Part shown: positions 63,508-64,000 of the stretch, in pieces
Numbering within the stretch: position 1 is the stretch's first letter
How the letters are laid out: each line of letters opens with the position of its first letter
Assembly: GCA_036346225.1 (NCBI GenBank)
Contig: JARFIW010001215.1
Coordinates: forward strand, 2,490,501-2,554,500
Origin: Platerodrilus igneus
Taxonomy: Eukaryota > Arthropoda > Insecta > Coleoptera > Lycidae
Reading direction: 5' to 3'
DNA: 64,000 bases
Position numbers and translations under genes: made by a program
Notes under the pieces: generated by a model
Databases searched by the model: none
Seen by the model: the letters and a program-made list of their open reading frames with translations, nothing else
What the model was told of the DNA's origin: nothing

Positions 63508-64000
63508 AAAACTAATTTCAACTTTCAATGTCCTTTTATGACAATTCTACAGAAAAAATTGGTGAAATGTGATACTACTACTACTAGTAAAAAACTTAAT
63601 TGCTACTACTATGGCACCACGATCTGTACTCCATTTTGTTGCAAGGTTTTCGCTCTATTAACTCGAGCTCCACCGTTGGGCTCCGTTTTGCTCTGAAGTT
63701 TGCTTGGAGCCCCACGGTTGGGAAGCCATTTTGTTGTGAGGTTTACTGAATCTAAGCCCCCATAATTGGGTTGAATATGTCTTTGACCACGTAGCGAAAG
63801 AGAAAACCGAAATCAATCTGGATTATATAACGAGGTTCTCATACCACCTTTTTTAATTTTATTAGACCTAACTCAAATTCTTTTCAGCTAAACTTCATTA
63901 AGACAATCTATCGTATTTTTAACACATACTCAATACCGTTCGTTAATTTTTCTCTGAATACAAATAAATATTTGCATATTTTGGTTAAGTACAACTGTTG
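63508..64000. other. NDUFA9 intron 3, last part in window
   Basis: Non-coding. Two related stretches, CCACCGTTGGGCTCCGTTTT and CCACGGTTGGGAAGCCATTT (63671, 63711), each followed by GTTG/GCTCTGARGTTT, form an imperfect direct repeat of about 45 bp. No exon was found. Confidence 0.5.

Noticed and set aside
60211..64000. Further NDUFA9 exons
   Set aside because: No frame matching the C-terminal half of the protein was found; the remaining exons must lie to the right of the window.

Overview
The window is nuclear DNA of an arthropod, most likely an insect. It is AT-rich, has short spliced introns, carries one clear mitochondrial complex I gene (NDUFA9) and one probable second host gene, and is otherwise dominated by degraded transposable elements of insect type: R2-like, BEL/Pao, Ty3/gypsy, CR1/Jockey-like, LOA-like and RTE-like LINEs, Penelope, mariner, pogo/Tigger, and a tRNA-derived SINE. 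Degenerate TTAGG-like stretches fit the ancestral insect telomere motif. The species cannot be told from the sequence.

Layout. 0-3.7 kb: a decayed R2-type LINE, plus strand. 4.3-6.9 kb and onward: an internally deleted BEL/Pao element with polypurine tract and 3' LTR. 8.85-9.08 kb and 17.97-18.13 kb: two copies of one SINE. 10.25-10.68 kb: a coding relic. 12.43-17.41 kb: a mariner-type element with about 450-bp terminal inverted repeats, itself invaded by a 1.4-kb insert (10-bp target duplication, with a gypsy LTR inside) and by a LOA-like LINE. 17.4-19.1 kb: BEL 3' end, SINE, a TATA promoter with heat-shock-element-like motifs, and RTE tails. 20.3-22.3 kb: minisatellites, a tandem duplication and a relic of a virus-like (Polinton/Maverick-type) gene.

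24.1-48.2 kb is one minus-strand Ty3/gypsy element (called gypsy-1) broken into at least six pieces whose reading frames can be followed across the insertions: gag and protease (46.9-48.1 kb), start of RT (46.4-46.7), RT core (41.5-41.9), RT connection (33.74-33.92), RNase H and first half of integrase (26.1-27.1), second half of integrase (24.7-25.4), 3' LTR (24.09-24.71). The invaders are LINE-C (41.95-46.38, minus), LINE-B (33.92-41.46, minus), LINE-D (27.09-33.73, plus) and an LTR in opposite orientation (25.47-26.09). LINE-B carries a nearly intact RTE-like LINE. LINE-D carries a head-to-head inverted Penelope pair. One Penelope arm carries a further 924-bp insert made of an antisense gypsy LTR joined to an RTE tail. 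The nest is therefore at least four insertion levels deep.

48.2-52.4 kb (perhaps to 53.5 kb) is a second gypsy-type element with gag and protease but no polymerase. 54.35-55.27 kb is a 305-codon terminal exon of a coiled-coil protein, possibly augmin subunit HAUS4. 59.35-60.21 kb holds the first three coding exons of NDUFA9. From 60.21 kb to the window end lies its long third intron, which holds a 175-bp foldback derived from Penelope ends (16-bp target duplication), a pogo/Tigger transposase pseudogene, and inside that an 868-bp inverted-repeat element carrying TTAGG-like blocks. No rRNA gene, functional tRNA gene or CRISPR array was seen.
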